DNA of 32,143 bases from Granulosicoccaceae bacterium (GCA_020629835.1 JAHDCO010000045.1:1-32143); one strand, 5' to 3'. Positions 6,998-16,272 are shown, numbered from the stretch's first letter. Notes: generated from the letters alone by a model not told the origin. Numbers and translations are program-made.

Positions 6998-8146
6998 ATG
7001 AACAATCCGAGCGACTTCGGCTTCGGCACGCAAATCCGCAAGTCTCCATTCTTTGATGCCACGGTGCGTTGGGGCGCGAAAGACTTTTCGGTGTACAACC
7101 ACATGTACATCCCCAGAGACTTCGGTAACCCAGAAGAGAATTTTTGGAACCTGGTCAATACCGCCATCTTGTGTGACGTGGCGGTGGAGCGACAAGTCGA
7201 GGTCACAGGTCCCGATGCGGCCGAATTTGTTCAGCGCCTTACACCGAGAAATTTATCCACCATGGCTGTAGGCCAGTGTAAGTACATACTCATAACCAAT
7301 GCCGACGGCGGAATTCTAAACGACCCGATTTTATTGCGACTGGCTGAGAATCATTTTTGGATTTCATTAGCGGATAGCGACATACTGCTGTGGGCGCAAG
7401 GGGTGGCTGTTAATTCGGGTTTAGACGTTACCTTGCGAGAGCCGGATGTCTCTCCTCTACAATTGCAGGGCCCAAGATCAACTGACGTTATGGTTTCGTT
7501 GTTTGGCCCGGAAATCCAACAGTTAAAGTACTACTGGTTAACACGCGTTGAACTGGATGGCTTTGAACTCGTCGTGTCTCGTACGGGTTGGTCAAGCGAA
7601 GTGGGTTATGAAATTTACCTGCAGGATGGCTCGCGCGGCGGGGAACTGTGGGACAAAATCATGGCGGCAGGACAACCTTATGATTTAAAACCCGGTCACA
7701 CCTCCTCCATCCGGCGCATCGAGGGCGGCATGCTGTCCTATCACGCGGATGCCGACAACCAAACTAATCCATTTGAATTGGGATTGGACAGGCTGGTGGA
7801 TTTAGAGATGGATGCAGACTTCATCGGGAAGTCAGCGCTTAAGGCGATAAGCGCTACCGGGGTTAAGCGCAAACAAGTCGGGTTGATTATTGGTGGTGAC
7901 CCGTTAACCGGGCCTAACACGACTTTCTGGCCGGTCTTGAAGGATGGCAAGACGGTGGGAAAAGTCACCTCAGCAGTCTATTCACCTCGGTTGGAAAAGA
8001 ATATTGCCCTGGCAATGGTTGCCACGCCGTGCGCCGAACTAGATTTGCCATTGAGCGTGGACACATCAACCGAGGTTCGCCCTGCCATGGTTACCCGAAC
8101 CCCGTTTTACGATCCTAAAAAACGAATTACCTCGGCCTCTTTATAA
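6998..8146 (+). CDS. DmdA-like aminomethyltransferase-fold protein, candidate DMSP demethylase
   Basis: This 382-residue protein has the GcvT (glycine cleavage T-protein) fold, and from memory of the family it resembles dimethylsulfoniopropionate demethylase DmdA more than GcvT. Shared landmarks: YNHMYIPRDF near the N-terminus, VERQVEVTGPDAAEFVQRLTPR, MAVGQCKYI, GGILNDPILL, WISLADSDILLWAQG and the C-terminal GLDRLV/FIGKSAL. GcvT has a catalytic Asp in a GG..DD context; this protein has GGILNDP, as DmdA does. DmdA transfers a methyl group from DMSP to tetrahydrofolate, leaving methylmercaptopropionate. The only in-frame start after the upstream stop is the ATG at 6998, with a poor ribosome site. 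It could instead demethylate another methylated amine or sulfonium. dmdB, dmdC and dmdD are not nearby. Confidence 0.65.
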   Translation: MNNPSDFGFGTQIRKSPFFDATVRWGAKDFSVYNHMYIPRDFGNPEENFWNLVNTAILCDVAVERQVEVTGPDAAEFVQRLTPRNLSTMAVGQCKYILITNADGGILNDPILLRLAENHFWISLADSDILLWAQGVAVNSGLDVTLREPDVSPLQLQGPRSTDVMVSLFGPEIQQLKYYWLTRVELDGFELVVSRTGWSSEVGYEIYLQDGSRGGELWDKIMAAGQPYDLKPGHTSSIRRIEGGMLSYHADADNQTNPFELGLDRLVDLEMDADFIGKSALKAISATGVKRKQVGLIIGGDPLTGPNTTFWPVLKDGKTVGKVTSAVYSPRLEKNIALAMVATPCAELDLPLSVDTSTEVRPAMVTRTPFYDPKKRITSASL

Positions 8147-8148
8147 CG

Positions 8149-8174
8149 ACGGCCTACCAGGTGCGGTAGGCCGT
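8149..8174 (+). terminator. Perfect 10-bp hairpin after the DmdA-like gene
   Basis: ACGGCCTACC (8149-8158) and GGTAGGCCGT (8165-8174) pair perfectly around the loop AGGTGC, two bases past the stop codon. No T-tract follows, so it may be a Rho-assisted or processing/stability hairpin rather than a classic intrinsic terminator. Confidence 0.5.
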
Positions 8175-8239
8175 GAGAGTGATCCCTTTGGCGATCATAT
8201 ACAACGATTGGCGCGCAATGAACGCAGCATTCAGGCGGG

Positions 8240-8419
8240 TTACCCAGTGCGCATCATGGCGGCTTGAACCGCTTCTCGACGAGGAAGAATCCGGCGTTTT
8301 GGCGTAGCTGCCTTCTGGGCAGACTGCGCTTTCTGGCCAAAAGTCACGCCGTTGTGTGTATGGGCGGTGGTTCCAGCACGGCTCGCAGCTTGTGGCTGCT
8401 GTTTTGCTGAGTGGGTCAT
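8240..8419 (-). CDS. Small basic hypothetical protein (59 aa)
   Basis: The ATG at 8419 is preceded by GGAG with a 6-7 nt spacer, a clear ribosome site, and gives a 59-residue, Lys/Arg/Gln/Ala-rich protein with a basic KRRILPRRE segment near the C-terminus. It has no Cys, no membrane segment and no domain I recognise. It follows the response regulator gene by ~120 nt on the same strand and could be a target or part of that transcript. The frame also extends upstream to 8491, but that extension lacks a ribosome site. Basic composition suggests nucleic-acid or ribosome binding, which is only a guess. Confidence 0.4.
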   Translation of the reverse strand: MTHSAKQQPQAASRAGTTAHTHNGVTFGQKAQSAQKAATPKRRILPRREAVQAAMMRTG

Positions 8420-8526
8420 GGTTATCTCCAGTAGTATCTCAACTTCGAGGAGTGCATGATCTAATGGAACTGAATCACAGGAAACCCTCAAAAGACACTA
8501 TTTTGAGAAACAAATGTGTTGGCTTT

Positions 8527-8551
8527 AACCCACCCCTTTAGGTGGGGTTTT
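8527..8551 (+). terminator. Terminator-like hairpin between convergent genes
   Basis: CCCACC (8529-8534) pairs with GGTGGG (8541-8546) and is followed by GTTTT on the plus strand, so it would stop rightward transcription from the DmdA-like side. It overlaps the stop codon of the response regulator; read leftward, it forms a similar hairpin without a T-run. Confidence 0.4.
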
Positions 8552-9173
8552 CAGAGCCGAGCCCACAATCTATCGCGCAACGAATCAGCGCAGGCATCGA
8601 ATTTAAGCCCAGTTTTTTCTTAATATTGCGCCGGTGGGTTTCTACCGTTCGCGGGCTGATGTTCAGTTTAGCGGCGCTGGCCTTGCTGCTTAAGCCCTGA
8701 GCCAGCATGCCCAAAATGATTTGCTCTCGATCCGTAAGGGAATCGGTAGGAGAGGCCGGCTTGTTTACCAATGCATCGGCTACCGAAGGGCTGTAGTACA
8801 CCCCTCCAGAATGCACAGCTCGTATGGCATTCAGCATTTCCTCAGCCGATGCGCTTTTCAGAACATAACCACGAGCTCCCAGTTCAATTAGCTGGACAAC
8901 GTATTCTCTATCATCGTGCATGCTCAACACCAATATGATGGTGTCGGGCCGGACATCCATTATCGCTTCGGCCGCTTGAATACCATTTAAAACCGGCATG
9001 TTGATATCAAGCAACACCACCTCAGGGTTCAACTCCTGAACCTTTTCCAGTGCTTCCTGCCCATCACAAGCCTCACCCACCACCATCACTTCATCCGAAC
9101 GCGCAAAGCGCGAACGTAGCCCATCGCGCACCAATGGATGGTCATCAACAATCAACGTGCGAATGCAAGGCAT
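8538..9173 (-). CDS. NarL/LuxR-family response regulator
   Basis: This 211-residue two-component regulator has an N-terminal receiver (residues ~3-120; acidic pair in LIVDDH, phospho-acceptor Asp in VVLLDINMP, Lys in YVLKSAS) and a C-terminal LuxR-type helix-turn-helix (LTDREQIILGMLAQGLSSKASAAKLNISPRTVETHRRNI). I prefer the ATG at 9173 to a TTG at 9182, because the AGGA upstream is too close to the TTG. It lies 18 nt after the stop of the cognate kinase gene, so the two form one transcript. Its phosphorylated form should bind DNA as a dimer; targets are unknown, with the small ORF downstream as one candidate. Confidence 0.95.
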   Translation of the reverse strand: MPCIRTLIVDDHPLVRDGLRSRFARSDEVMVVGEACDGQEALEKVQELNPEVVLLDINMPVLNGIQAAEAIMDVRPDTIILVLSMHDDREYVVQLIELGARGYVLKSASAEEMLNAIRAVHSGGVYYSPSVADALVNKPASPTDSLTDREQIILGMLAQGLSSKASAAKLNISPRTVETHRRNIKKKLGLNSMPALIRCAIDCGLGSENPT

Positions 9174-9191
9174 GGTCAGCAAAATTCCTGT

Positions 9192-10571
9192 TTATTGACT
9201 CAAAGACAATGATGTTCGAGGTATGGAGGCTAACACCGTCGTGCCAGCTGCAGTCGACACGATATCGAACTTACCTTTGAAGTAATTGATGCGTTCGGAC
9301 ATATTACGCAGCCCTAACCCAAACTCATCAGGCTTTGTATGCTGCTTTCCATTTTTATCAAAGCCGATACCGTCATCTTGTATCGTAAGGTGAAATCCAT
9401 CTTTCTTTATCTCAAAAGCCACGTGCACTTTGTCCGCTTTTGAATGGCGTTCAATGTTTGACAAGGCCTCCTGGGTCACCCGGTACAACGCCGTTTTTGC
9501 TGACGTGTTCAATAAGTTTCGAAACGGTACCTTCGTTAAAGAAACCTCAATACCTGTGCGCCGAGAGAACTGCTCAACCAAGGACTCCACCGCAACCATC
9601 AATCCCAGATCATCCAGGATACTTGGGTGTAAGTCTCGGGACATACGACGCACTTCCATTAACGTATCATCCAACTGCGCTTCACTCGATCGTATTAATG
9701 AATCCGGGGCGGCATCGTGCTGGTCTGAATCGTGCGCTAACCTCGCCTCTTCCAGTGAATACTTAATCGCGACGAGGCGTTGGCTAATGCCATCGTGTAG
9801 CTCTCGCGAAACCCGCCTGCGCTCTTCGTCCTGCGTAGTCATGATGCGCTTGGTTAGCATCACAAGTTTTTGATCGGCCGAGCGTAGCTCGTTGATTTGA
9901 ACAGCTAAACCGCACAGCACGACAGCCACTACCGCAGCTGCCGCGATGGCCATCACCGAAAGAGAGGTTTCTTTGATTTGATTTTCAAACAAGGCATTAA
10001 GCGCTTGTAGTTGGCGATCGATATCATCGATGTACACCCCAGTGCCTACGATCCAATCCCAATCGGCAATCATTTCCGCATAACCGAGCTTTTTGGTAAT
10101 CTCGCCCGATGACGGTTGCTCCCACAGATAGTTCGTGTAGCCCCCGCCACTTTCAGCCTGTTCAATAAGATCCTGAATGATCAGCTGGCCTTCACTGTCA
10201 GCGAGATCCCACCAATTTTTACCCACTCGAAACGGTTGTTTCGGATGCACCAGATTCTCACCGTCAACACCGTAAACGAAAAAGTAACCGTCATCGGCAT
10301 AGGCTAATTTGGTCAGAATCGCCTTGGCCTCTTCGCGTTTTTGCTCTTCGGTCAAGTTGCTGTTGGTGAGCAGTGGCGTCAAGGAGGACTGCGCGAGCTG
10401 AGTGACCTTCACCAATTCCTCTTGATAGACGTTAAGCAACGCATCGTGAAATACATCAGACTGCTGCTCTGACAGTTGACGGATTTGGCTGTTCACCAGC
10501 AGCGAAACAATCAGCATGCCCAGTAACATGGGCACCACTGTCATTAGGACTATTTTCTGACGTAGGCTCAT
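9192..10571 (-). CDS. Single-Cache sensor histidine kinase (NarX-like catalytic core)
   Basis: Membrane sensor kinase, 459 residues from the ATG at 10571. Order: membrane helix (~5-27), periplasmic single-Cache domain (~35-195) with the characteristic DDGYFFVYGVDGENLVHP and GGGYTNYLWEQP, second membrane helix (~210-230), HisKA_3 dimerisation domain with the phospho-His in SRELHDGISQR, then HATPase_c (NIERHSKADKV, DDGIGFD, GLGLRNMSERI). Single-Cache domains of this kind often sense small organic acids. The frame extends to a GTG at 10712, but the extra 47 residues are Cys-rich, unlike the family, and precede an otherwise normal start at the first membrane helix. It pairs with the response regulator just downstream and is divergent from the helicase gene. 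Confidence 0.93.
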   Translation of the reverse strand: MSLRQKIVLMTVVPMLLGMLIVSLLVNSQIRQLSEQQSDVFHDALLNVYQEELVKVTQLAQSSLTPLLTNSNLTEEQKREEAKAILTKLAYADDGYFFVYGVDGENLVHPKQPFRVGKNWWDLADSEGQLIIQDLIEQAESGGGYTNYLWEQPSSGEITKKLGYAEMIADWDWIVGTGVYIDDIDRQLQALNALFENQIKETSLSVMAIAAAAVVAVVLCGLAVQINELRSADQKLVMLTKRIMTTQDEERRRVSRELHDGISQRLVAIKYSLEEARLAHDSDQHDAAPDSLIRSSEAQLDDTLMEVRRMSRDLHPSILDDLGLMVAVESLVEQFSRRTGIEVSLTKVPFRNLLNTSAKTALYRVTQEALSNIERHSKADKVHVAFEIKKDGFHLTIQDDGIGFDKNGKQHTKPDEFGLGLRNMSERINYFKGKFDIVSTAAGTTVLASIPRTSLSLSQ

Positions 10572-10815
10572 AGGGTGAGTATAGCGCCACGTCCCTTTGA
10601 CCACGTGTGCATCCGGTCCGGTTTCGTGGCTTTGAATGGATGTCGAGGAGGCGTCTAAGCGGCCGTCAGTACCCAGCGAACAAAAGCAGTTCGGCGGTAA
10701 GCAATCGAACACTGTAGACTAGCGCAGGCAGTACCTCTCTCCTTAGCGCACCAGCTTTTCATTACCAGCCCACAGCGCACACTTTTCCAACATCATTACG
10801 TTCGAGCACCTTATT

Positions 10816-12063
10816 TTGCCCTCAGAAGTTCAAGCATTTGCAGACCTCGGTTTAGCCGATCCGCTTCTTCGCGCTATTAGCGATACCGGTTACACAGCCC
10901 CAACCCAAATTCAGGAACAAGCGATTCCTAAGGTCATGGACGGAGGCGATCTGCTCGCTGCAGCGCAAACCGGCACCGGGAAAACCGCCGGTTTTACACT
11001 GCCCGTACTGCACCGATTGATAAGCGATCCCATTACCAAACGCCGCGTCGGAACACCGCGCTGCCTAGTACTGGTACCCACGCGGGAACTGGCCATACAG
11101 GTTGACGCCTCGGTGAAAACCTACAGTAAACATGTGCCAATTCGTACTGAGCTGGTATTCGGCGGCGTGAGTATTAACCGCCAAATCGCAGCTTTGAAAA
11201 AGCCTGTGGATATTTTAATTGCGACACCGGGCCGTTTATTAGACCTTGTAGGTCAGCACCACATACATTTATCCAAGGTTGAGATCCTGGTTTTAGACGA
11301 AGCCGATCGTATGTTGGACATGGGCTTTATCAGAGACATGAAACGCATCATGGCGCTGGTACCTAAAACCCGGCAAACCTTGCTGTTCTCGGCCACGTTT
11401 TCCAATGAGATTAGAAAGTTAGCAACGACATTCCTGAGTAACCCGCAGGAAGTGTCGGTAGCGCGACGAAACACTGCATCCGAGCTCGTTGAGCAATCGG
11501 TGTATTGGGTTGATAAACCCAAAAAACGTGCGTTGGTGACGCACTTAATCAAAACGCAGCAGTGGTCGCAAGTGCTGATTTTTACTAAAACCAAACACGG
11601 TGCTAATCGCCTGGCCACGCAGTTGAACAAAGACGCTATTACTGCCGATGCGATACATGGAAACAAAAGCCAAACGGCAAGGACACGCGCGTTGGCTGAC
11701 TTCAAAAGTGGCAAGGTGCAAGTTTTGGTGGCCACTGATATTGCGGCACGCGGTTTAGATATTAAAGCGCTTCCACACGTAATAAACTACGAGCTTCCCC
11801 ACGTGGCCGAAGACTATGTTCACAGAATTGGTCGCACTGGCCGAGCCGGTTCAACCGGCACAGCGGTGTCTTTGGTTGATGCGAATGAACTGCCTTTACT
11901 CAAAGCCATCGAGCGAGTGATCAAGCGCGCAATACCCACAGTGGAACTGGACGGCCATACCGGTCATGAGATTGCCGCCAGCGCGCCTGAGAAAAGAACT
12001 CGATCGAAAAAACGATCCCGAACCCGACGGCGAAAATCACCGGCGGCGCAGTCGGGCAGCTAA
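10816..12063 (+). CDS. rhlE: DEAD-box RNA helicase, RhlE type
   Basis: ATP-dependent RNA helicase of 415 residues, probably acting in ribosome assembly or RNA turnover. All core motifs are present: Q-motif region [14 protein letters not shown], motif [10 protein letters not shown], Ia PTRELAIQ, Ib TPGRLLD, motif [14 protein letters not shown], motif III SAT, motif [11 protein letters not shown] and motif [12 protein letters not shown]. The C-terminus is short and strongly basic ([11 protein letters not shown]), as in RhlE proteins. No ATG exists near the expected start; TTG at 10816 gives the family-like [14 protein letters not shown] a few residues in, but lacks a clear ribosome site, so the start is uncertain by a few codons. 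Confidence 0.92.
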   Translation: MPSEVQAFADLGLADPLLRAISDTGYTAPTQIQEQAIPKVMDGGDLLAAAQTGTGKTAGFTLPVLHRLISDPITKRRVGTPRCLVLVPTRELAIQVDASVKTYSKHVPIRTELVFGGVSINRQIAALKKPVDILIATPGRLLDLVGQHHIHLSKVEILVLDEADRMLDMGFIRDMKRIMALVPKTRQTLLFSATFSNEIRKLATTFLSNPQEVSVARRNTASELVEQSVYWVDKPKKRALVTHLIKTQQWSQVLIFTKTKHGANRLATQLNKDAITADAIHGNKSQTARTRALADFKSGKVQVLVATDIAARGLDIKALPHVINYELPHVAEDYVHRIGRTGRAGSTGTAVSLVDANELPLLKAIERVIKRAIPTVELDGHTGHEIAASAPEKRTRSKKRSRTRRRKSPAAQSGS

Positions 12064-12104
12064 AGCACTGATCGAACCTCGCAGTGACTGAGTAAATACC
12101 CACT

Positions 12105-13196
12105 ATGGATTCACTTTCTCAGATTGCTTTAGGCGCGGCCATTGGTGAAGCGACCCTGGGGCGTAAGTTAGGGCGCTCTGCTGCGTTAGTGGGCGGTGCC
12201 TTGGGCACGCTGCCGGATCTGGATGTATTGATGCAATACACCGATGCGGTAGAAAGCTTTACGTTTCATCGCAGTTGGAGCCACTCTATATTCGTCTTGG
12301 GTATCGTTGCACCCCTCGTTGCGGTAGCACTTCATAAACTGTTTCCCACCCGCTGGATCCGACCGCATTCCACGCAACACAGAACTTCTAGCAACGGGCA
12401 GCCACAGAGACCCAGCTACGCACTCTGGTTACTGTGTTGTGCTTTGGTTCTACTGACTCACCCGTTGTTGGATGCGATGACAGTTTACGGCACTCAATTG
12501 CTATGGCCCATGCAATCCACACCGGTCGCTTGGGGATCGATCTTCATCATCGATCCGTTGTACACCCTTCCACTGGTCATTGCGTTATGGGTAGCGTGGA
12601 AAAAACGCCATAAAGCTCAGGCAGCTGCTATCGCCGGGCTGGTAATCAGCACCGGTTATCTTGGCGTAACGCTAGCTGCGCAAGCGCACACACGAGATTT
12701 AGCCATCGCTTCACTCGAACAGCAGGGAATTGCCTCAGACCATGTCCTGGTGGCACCGACACCCATGTCATTACTGTGGAGGGTAGTCGCTTTTGAAACC
12801 GAGCAATATCACGAGGGCTTCTACTCGTTACTCGATAACAACAACGAAATAGCATTCAAATCGTTTCCATCAGGTCGTCAATGGATTGAATCGGCCAGAG
12901 ATCATTGGCCAGTGCAGCAGCTGGAGTGGTTTACTGACGGTATGATTTCAGCGTCGGTAACCGATGACAGGCTGATCATCAACGACTTGCGCATGGGCGT
13001 TGAGTCTTCCTATATATTTCGGTTTGACGTGGGTTCTTTAGATTCATACGAAAGTTTAGGATCCAAGCCTTCATCGAATACCGCTCCAACATTCACCCCA
13101 GAAACTAGCGTGCTGCTGCCACCTGAAATCGAGTTTGACCGCATAAAAGCACTAATCAAACGTGTGGGAAACGACTCAGGTTATCCGACCTACTAG
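12105..13196 (+). CDS. YdjM/YbcI-type membrane-bound metal-dependent hydrolase (DUF457)
   Basis: This 363-residue integral membrane protein begins MDSLSQIALGAAIGEATLG, the hallmark of the DUF457 (YdjM/YbcI) family. It has conserved acidic and His residues that probably bind metal: LPDLDVL, HRSWSHS and THPLLDAM. About four or five membrane helices occur in residues ~20-195, and the remaining ~165 residues form a soluble domain with no name I can give. In E. coli ydjM is SOS-inducible, but I see no LexA box here. The substrate is unknown. It starts 41 nt after the helicase stop and may be co-transcribed. Confidence 0.85.
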   Translation: MDSLSQIALGAAIGEATLGRKLGRSAALVGGALGTLPDLDVLMQYTDAVESFTFHRSWSHSIFVLGIVAPLVAVALHKLFPTRWIRPHSTQHRTSSNGQPQRPSYALWLLCCALVLLTHPLLDAMTVYGTQLLWPMQSTPVAWGSIFIIDPLYTLPLVIALWVAWKKRHKAQAAAIAGLVISTGYLGVTLAAQAHTRDLAIASLEQQGIASDHVLVAPTPMSLLWRVVAFETEQYHEGFYSLLDNNNEIAFKSFPSGRQWIESARDHWPVQQLEWFTDGMISASVTDDRLIINDLRMGVESSYIFRFDVGSLDSYESLGSKPSSNTAPTFTPETSVLLPPEIEFDRIKALIKRVGNDSGYPTY

Positions 13197-13236
13197 ACAC
13201 TTCTGGCTGGCAGTCACACTCAGAGTGTCTTGCTTT
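13195..13236 (+). terminator. Terminator-like hairpin after the DUF457 gene
   Basis: AGACACT (13195-13201) can pair with AGTGTCT (13224-13230), and a nested ACACT (13216-13220) can pair with AGTGT (13224-13228); TGCTTTT follows. It overlaps the stop codon. Its position makes the far-upstream TTG at 13230 an unlikely start for the next gene. Confidence 0.4.
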
Positions 13237-13310
13237 TACTCTTAGATTTGCACTTACGCACGCTCTGCTCGGAAAAACTGAGAACAGCTGCCACTTGCGC
13301 AGGATCTTGC

Positions 13311-16256
13311 GTGAATTCCCTATCAATCTCGCCGATCACAGCTCATATCGGAAATTTATCGTGCGGCGATGAGATTTGTTTCGCAGTGAGTCATAAACAC
13401 CCAAACACCGTTATCCCAAGCGCTGTGCGTTGCGTGGTTAACCAAACAGCCGATCGGTTAGCCATCGTTGACTGGCAAGGCGAATTGCTGCACAGCTCGG
13501 TCGCCTTTCGTAAAGCCTGGTGTCACCATCAAGCGCCGGATTCTCTATGCGAGCTTACACCGGTGGGTTCATGGTCAAGCGACATACTGGCAGCATTGAA
13601 TACCGTACGTGCAGGCGAGTCTGCCACGCTATCTTTCCAAAACAGCGCACTGTTCGCAAATTCAGAATCACCATGTGACGCTCAACAGTTTGTTTTTTCA
13701 CCTCTATTTGATGACAACGGTCAAACGCTTGCGGCACTGATACGCTGGGACGAACAGTGCGATTTATCGTCGATGCACAGTCAACTTGCTCTGGCGCATC
13801 AGCGCGCGGCAGACTTTGCGTCTGCGTCTTCGGATTGGCAGTGGGAGATGGATTCAGAGCTGCGGTACACCTGGTTTTCTGACCGATTAAGCGAGTTCTA
13901 CGGCTTAAATCCTGACGACTACATCGGTAAGAAGCGAACCGAATTAGCCAAAGAAAAACTCGATCAGCATTGGCTGGATCATGTAGCGGCTTTAGAAGCC
14001 CACCTACCGTTCCAAAATTTTGATTACCAACTGGATCTTGGGGACGGTGAGTTCCGTTGGTGTCGAATAAACGGCGTGCCCTATTTTGATAAAGACGGCG
14101 AATTCCTGGGTTACCGTGGCACCGGAACCGACATTACTAACATCAAACAAATTGAGCGTGAAGCTGAAGCAGCGAATGCGCGTTTCATGCGGGCTATGGA
14201 CCATTTTCCTGGTGCCTTTTTACTAATTGACCCTAAGAAATGTTGTGTTGTTTACAACGCTAAGTTGTTAGAGATGTACCGCCTCAGCCCATCCCAGCTT
14301 CAGCCCGGTGAGCACATCTCTCGGTTTCTCTACACAGTAGCGGGACCCTATCTTGAGACAAGTTCAGAAGAAGACAAAAAAACCTGGGTTGAGCGCCGTT
14401 TGAATTGGATCAACGGATCATCTGATTTGTCGGATGTTCAATTGCATGGACGATGGTACCGAGCTGCATCGCATCGGCTCCCGGATGAATCCAGGCTAGT
14501 TACGATGCTCGATATAACTGAGCATAAGGAAACGGAGTTGGCCGTTGCCAATGAACGGCTTCTGCTGCGCTCCATCATTGACGCTATTCCAGATAAAATC
14601 CACGCGACCGATCAGGCCGGGCGATACACCTTGATGAACGCCGCCGAATTGAAACAACTCGGCTACAACACATTTGATGAGGTTTTGGGTCAGCCGGCAG
14701 CCGACGACTACAACTCTGAGGTAGCTCGCGAATTAATTCGGGCTGACGAAGAAGTGCTTGAGCGTGGCTCAGCAATACTGGATCGCGAACATCAGACTGT
14801 CGACGCAGAGGGACGGCCGCGTTGGATGACGTGCAATAAGTTACCTTTGCACGACCCATCCGGTAATACGGTAGGTATGGTCAATTGGGAACGCGATATT
14901 ACCGATGCAAGACAGCTCGCTGAACAGCTGCGTTACCAGGCCAATCACGACACACTGACCAAGCTGCCAAACCGGTTGTCGTTCGAATCGTTTCTGAATC
15001 GACGCTGCAGTGAAATCGCTGAACATGGCGGTTCCGCAGTCTTAGGCTACCTGGACTTAGATCAGTTTAAGATCGTTAACGATACCGCCGGCCACGCCGC
15101 GGGAGATAAGCTACTGCAACAAGTGACGCTTCGCATCGCCAGTGCGTTAAAGAACGATGAAATACTGGCTCGCTTAGGTGGCGATGAGTTTGGCTTACTG
15201 TTTCATCGAAAAAGTATTGAGGCTGCAAAACAGGTTTCAGAGTCAATCGTTGAGCTACTCGAAGATTACCGCTTTGATTGGAACGGCAGTGTATTCAGTA
15301 TTAACGCCAGTATAGGCTTAGTTGAAATCAACCCGAAAAACTGTGACCCGGCAATTGTGCTATCCCAGGCTGACATGGCCTGTTATTCCGCCAAAGATCA
15401 GGGTCGCGGCCGAGCATGCGTGTACACGCAAACCGATACCACTCACACAAAGCGTCATACCGATCTTCAAGCCGCAGCAGGTATTACAGAAGCCATAGAA
15501 CAAGATCGCCTTGTGTTGTATGCACAACCCATCGCAGCCGTAGACCCGTCAGGTGTTAGCTTATCTCATGTTGAAATCTTGTTGCGTATGCAAGATAAAA
15601 ACGGGGAGTTGGTGCAGCCAGGTGGATTTATTCCTGCAGCTGAGCGGTATGGACTCATGAATCGTGTCGATCGCTGGGTGATCGAGCGAACACTGGATCT
15701 CATACCGTCCGTGCTATCGGAGGCGCAAGACGTCGGCGTCACGATTAACCTATCGGGTCAAACACTCACTGACGAGTCTTTGGCTGCACGCGTACACGAA
15801 CAGCTATATCGTTCAGGAGTAGAACCAAACCGCATTTGCTTTGAGCTAACCGAAACCGCCGCAATTAGTAACCTCGCACTCGCCGATGAGTTTATTGGTG
15901 CGATGAAGAAAATCGGTTGTAACTTCGCTTTGGATGATTTTGGAAGCGGGTTATCGTCTTTCTCGTACATCAAGAATTTTCCGGTCGATTATTTAAAGAT
16001 CGATGGTGCATTTGTCAAAGATATACTGACCGACCCGACCGATCAGGTCATGGTGTCCGCCATTAACCAAATGGGACAGGTCTTGGGTGTAAAAACCATT
16101 GCCGAATTTGTTGAAACGGAAGACATACAAAAAGAGCTCATCAAAATTGGCGTGAACTATTTGCAGGGGTACGGCGTCTGTCGACCGATGCCATTCGATG
16201 AAAATTTCTTCAAAGCCTGCAAGTACTTAACGATTCAACCCAAAAAGGCCGCGTAA
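13311..16256 (+). CDS. PAS-GGDEF-EAL bifunctional cyclic-di-GMP signalling protein
   Basis: Cytoplasmic cyclic-di-GMP turnover protein of 981 residues from the GTG at 13311, which has AGGATC at a good distance; the frame is open to a TTG at 13230 that lies in a hairpin, so I reject that. Order: PAS-like segment ~40-145, PAS ~175-290 (ending in GYRGTGTDITNIKQ), PAS-like ~295-410, PAS ~420-540, GGDEF ~545-705 with LARLGGDEFGLL intact, EAL ~725-975. The EAL signature reads EILLR but the catalytic landmarks remain: NLSGQ, ELTET, DDFGSGLSS, YLKIDG, AEFVE. The product-inhibition I-site RxxD is KNDE here, so feedback inhibition is doubtful. No membrane helix is seen, so signals are sensed in the cytoplasm. 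Whether synthesis or breakdown dominates cannot be read. Confidence 0.93.
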   Translation: MNSLSISPITAHIGNLSCGDEICFAVSHKHPNTVIPSAVRCVVNQTADRLAIVDWQGELLHSSVAFRKAWCHHQAPDSLCELTPVGSWSSDILAALNTVRAGESATLSFQNSALFANSESPCDAQQFVFSPLFDDNGQTLAALIRWDEQCDLSSMHSQLALAHQRAADFASASSDWQWEMDSELRYTWFSDRLSEFYGLNPDDYIGKKRTELAKEKLDQHWLDHVAALEAHLPFQNFDYQLDLGDGEFRWCRINGVPYFDKDGEFLGYRGTGTDITNIKQIEREAEAANARFMRAMDHFPGAFLLIDPKKCCVVYNAKLLEMYRLSPSQLQPGEHISRFLYTVAGPYLETSSEEDKKTWVERRLNWINGSSDLSDVQLHGRWYRAASHRLPDESRLVTMLDITEHKETELAVANERLLLRSIIDAIPDKIHATDQAGRYTLMNAAELKQLGYNTFDEVLGQPAADDYNSEVARELIRADEEVLERGSAILDREHQTVDAEGRPRWMTCNKLPLHDPSGNTVGMVNWERDITDARQLAEQLRYQANHDTLTKLPNRLSFESFLNRRCSEIAEHGGSAVLGYLDLDQFKIVNDTAGHAAGDKLLQQVTLRIASALKNDEILARLGGDEFGLLFHRKSIEAAKQVSESIVELLEDYRFDWNGSVFSINASIGLVEINPKNCDPAIVLSQADMACYSAKDQGRGRACVYTQTDTTHTKRHTDLQAAAGITEAIEQDRLVLYAQPIAAVDPSGVSLSHVEILLRMQDKNGELVQPGGFIPAAERYGLMNRVDRWVIERTLDLIPSVLSEAQDVGVTINLSGQTLTDESLAARVHEQLYRSGVEPNRICFELTETAAISNLALADEFIGAMKKIGCNFALDDFGSGLSSFSYIKNFPVDYLKIDGAFVKDILTDPTDQVMVSAINQMGQVLGVKTIAEFVETEDIQKELIKIGVNYLQGYGVCRPMPFDENFFKACKYLTIQPKKAA

Positions 16257-16272
16257 GCTGAACTTACAGCGG
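16249..16272 (+). terminator. Hairpin overlapping the stop of the GGDEF-EAL gene
   Basis: CCGC-GTAAG (16249-16257) pairs with CTTAC-a-GCGG (16263-16272) around loop CTGAA, nine pairs with one bulged A. The TAA stop lies in the left arm. Only a pyrimidine-rich tail without a true T-run follows. Confidence 0.4.

Noticed and set aside
8179-8198. TGATC-N8-GATCA dyad after the DmdA-like gene
   Set aside because: Five-base arms in a convergent spacer with no promoter nearby; likely chance.
10572-10712. N-terminal extension of the Cache kinase from a GTG
   Set aside because: The 47 extra residues are Cys-rich and precede the normal first membrane helix; treated as intergenic (244 bp with no clear promoter seen).
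13230-13310. TTG start for the GGDEF-EAL protein
   Set aside because: It sits in a terminator-like hairpin and lacks a ribosome site; GTG at 13311 has AGGA at proper distance.
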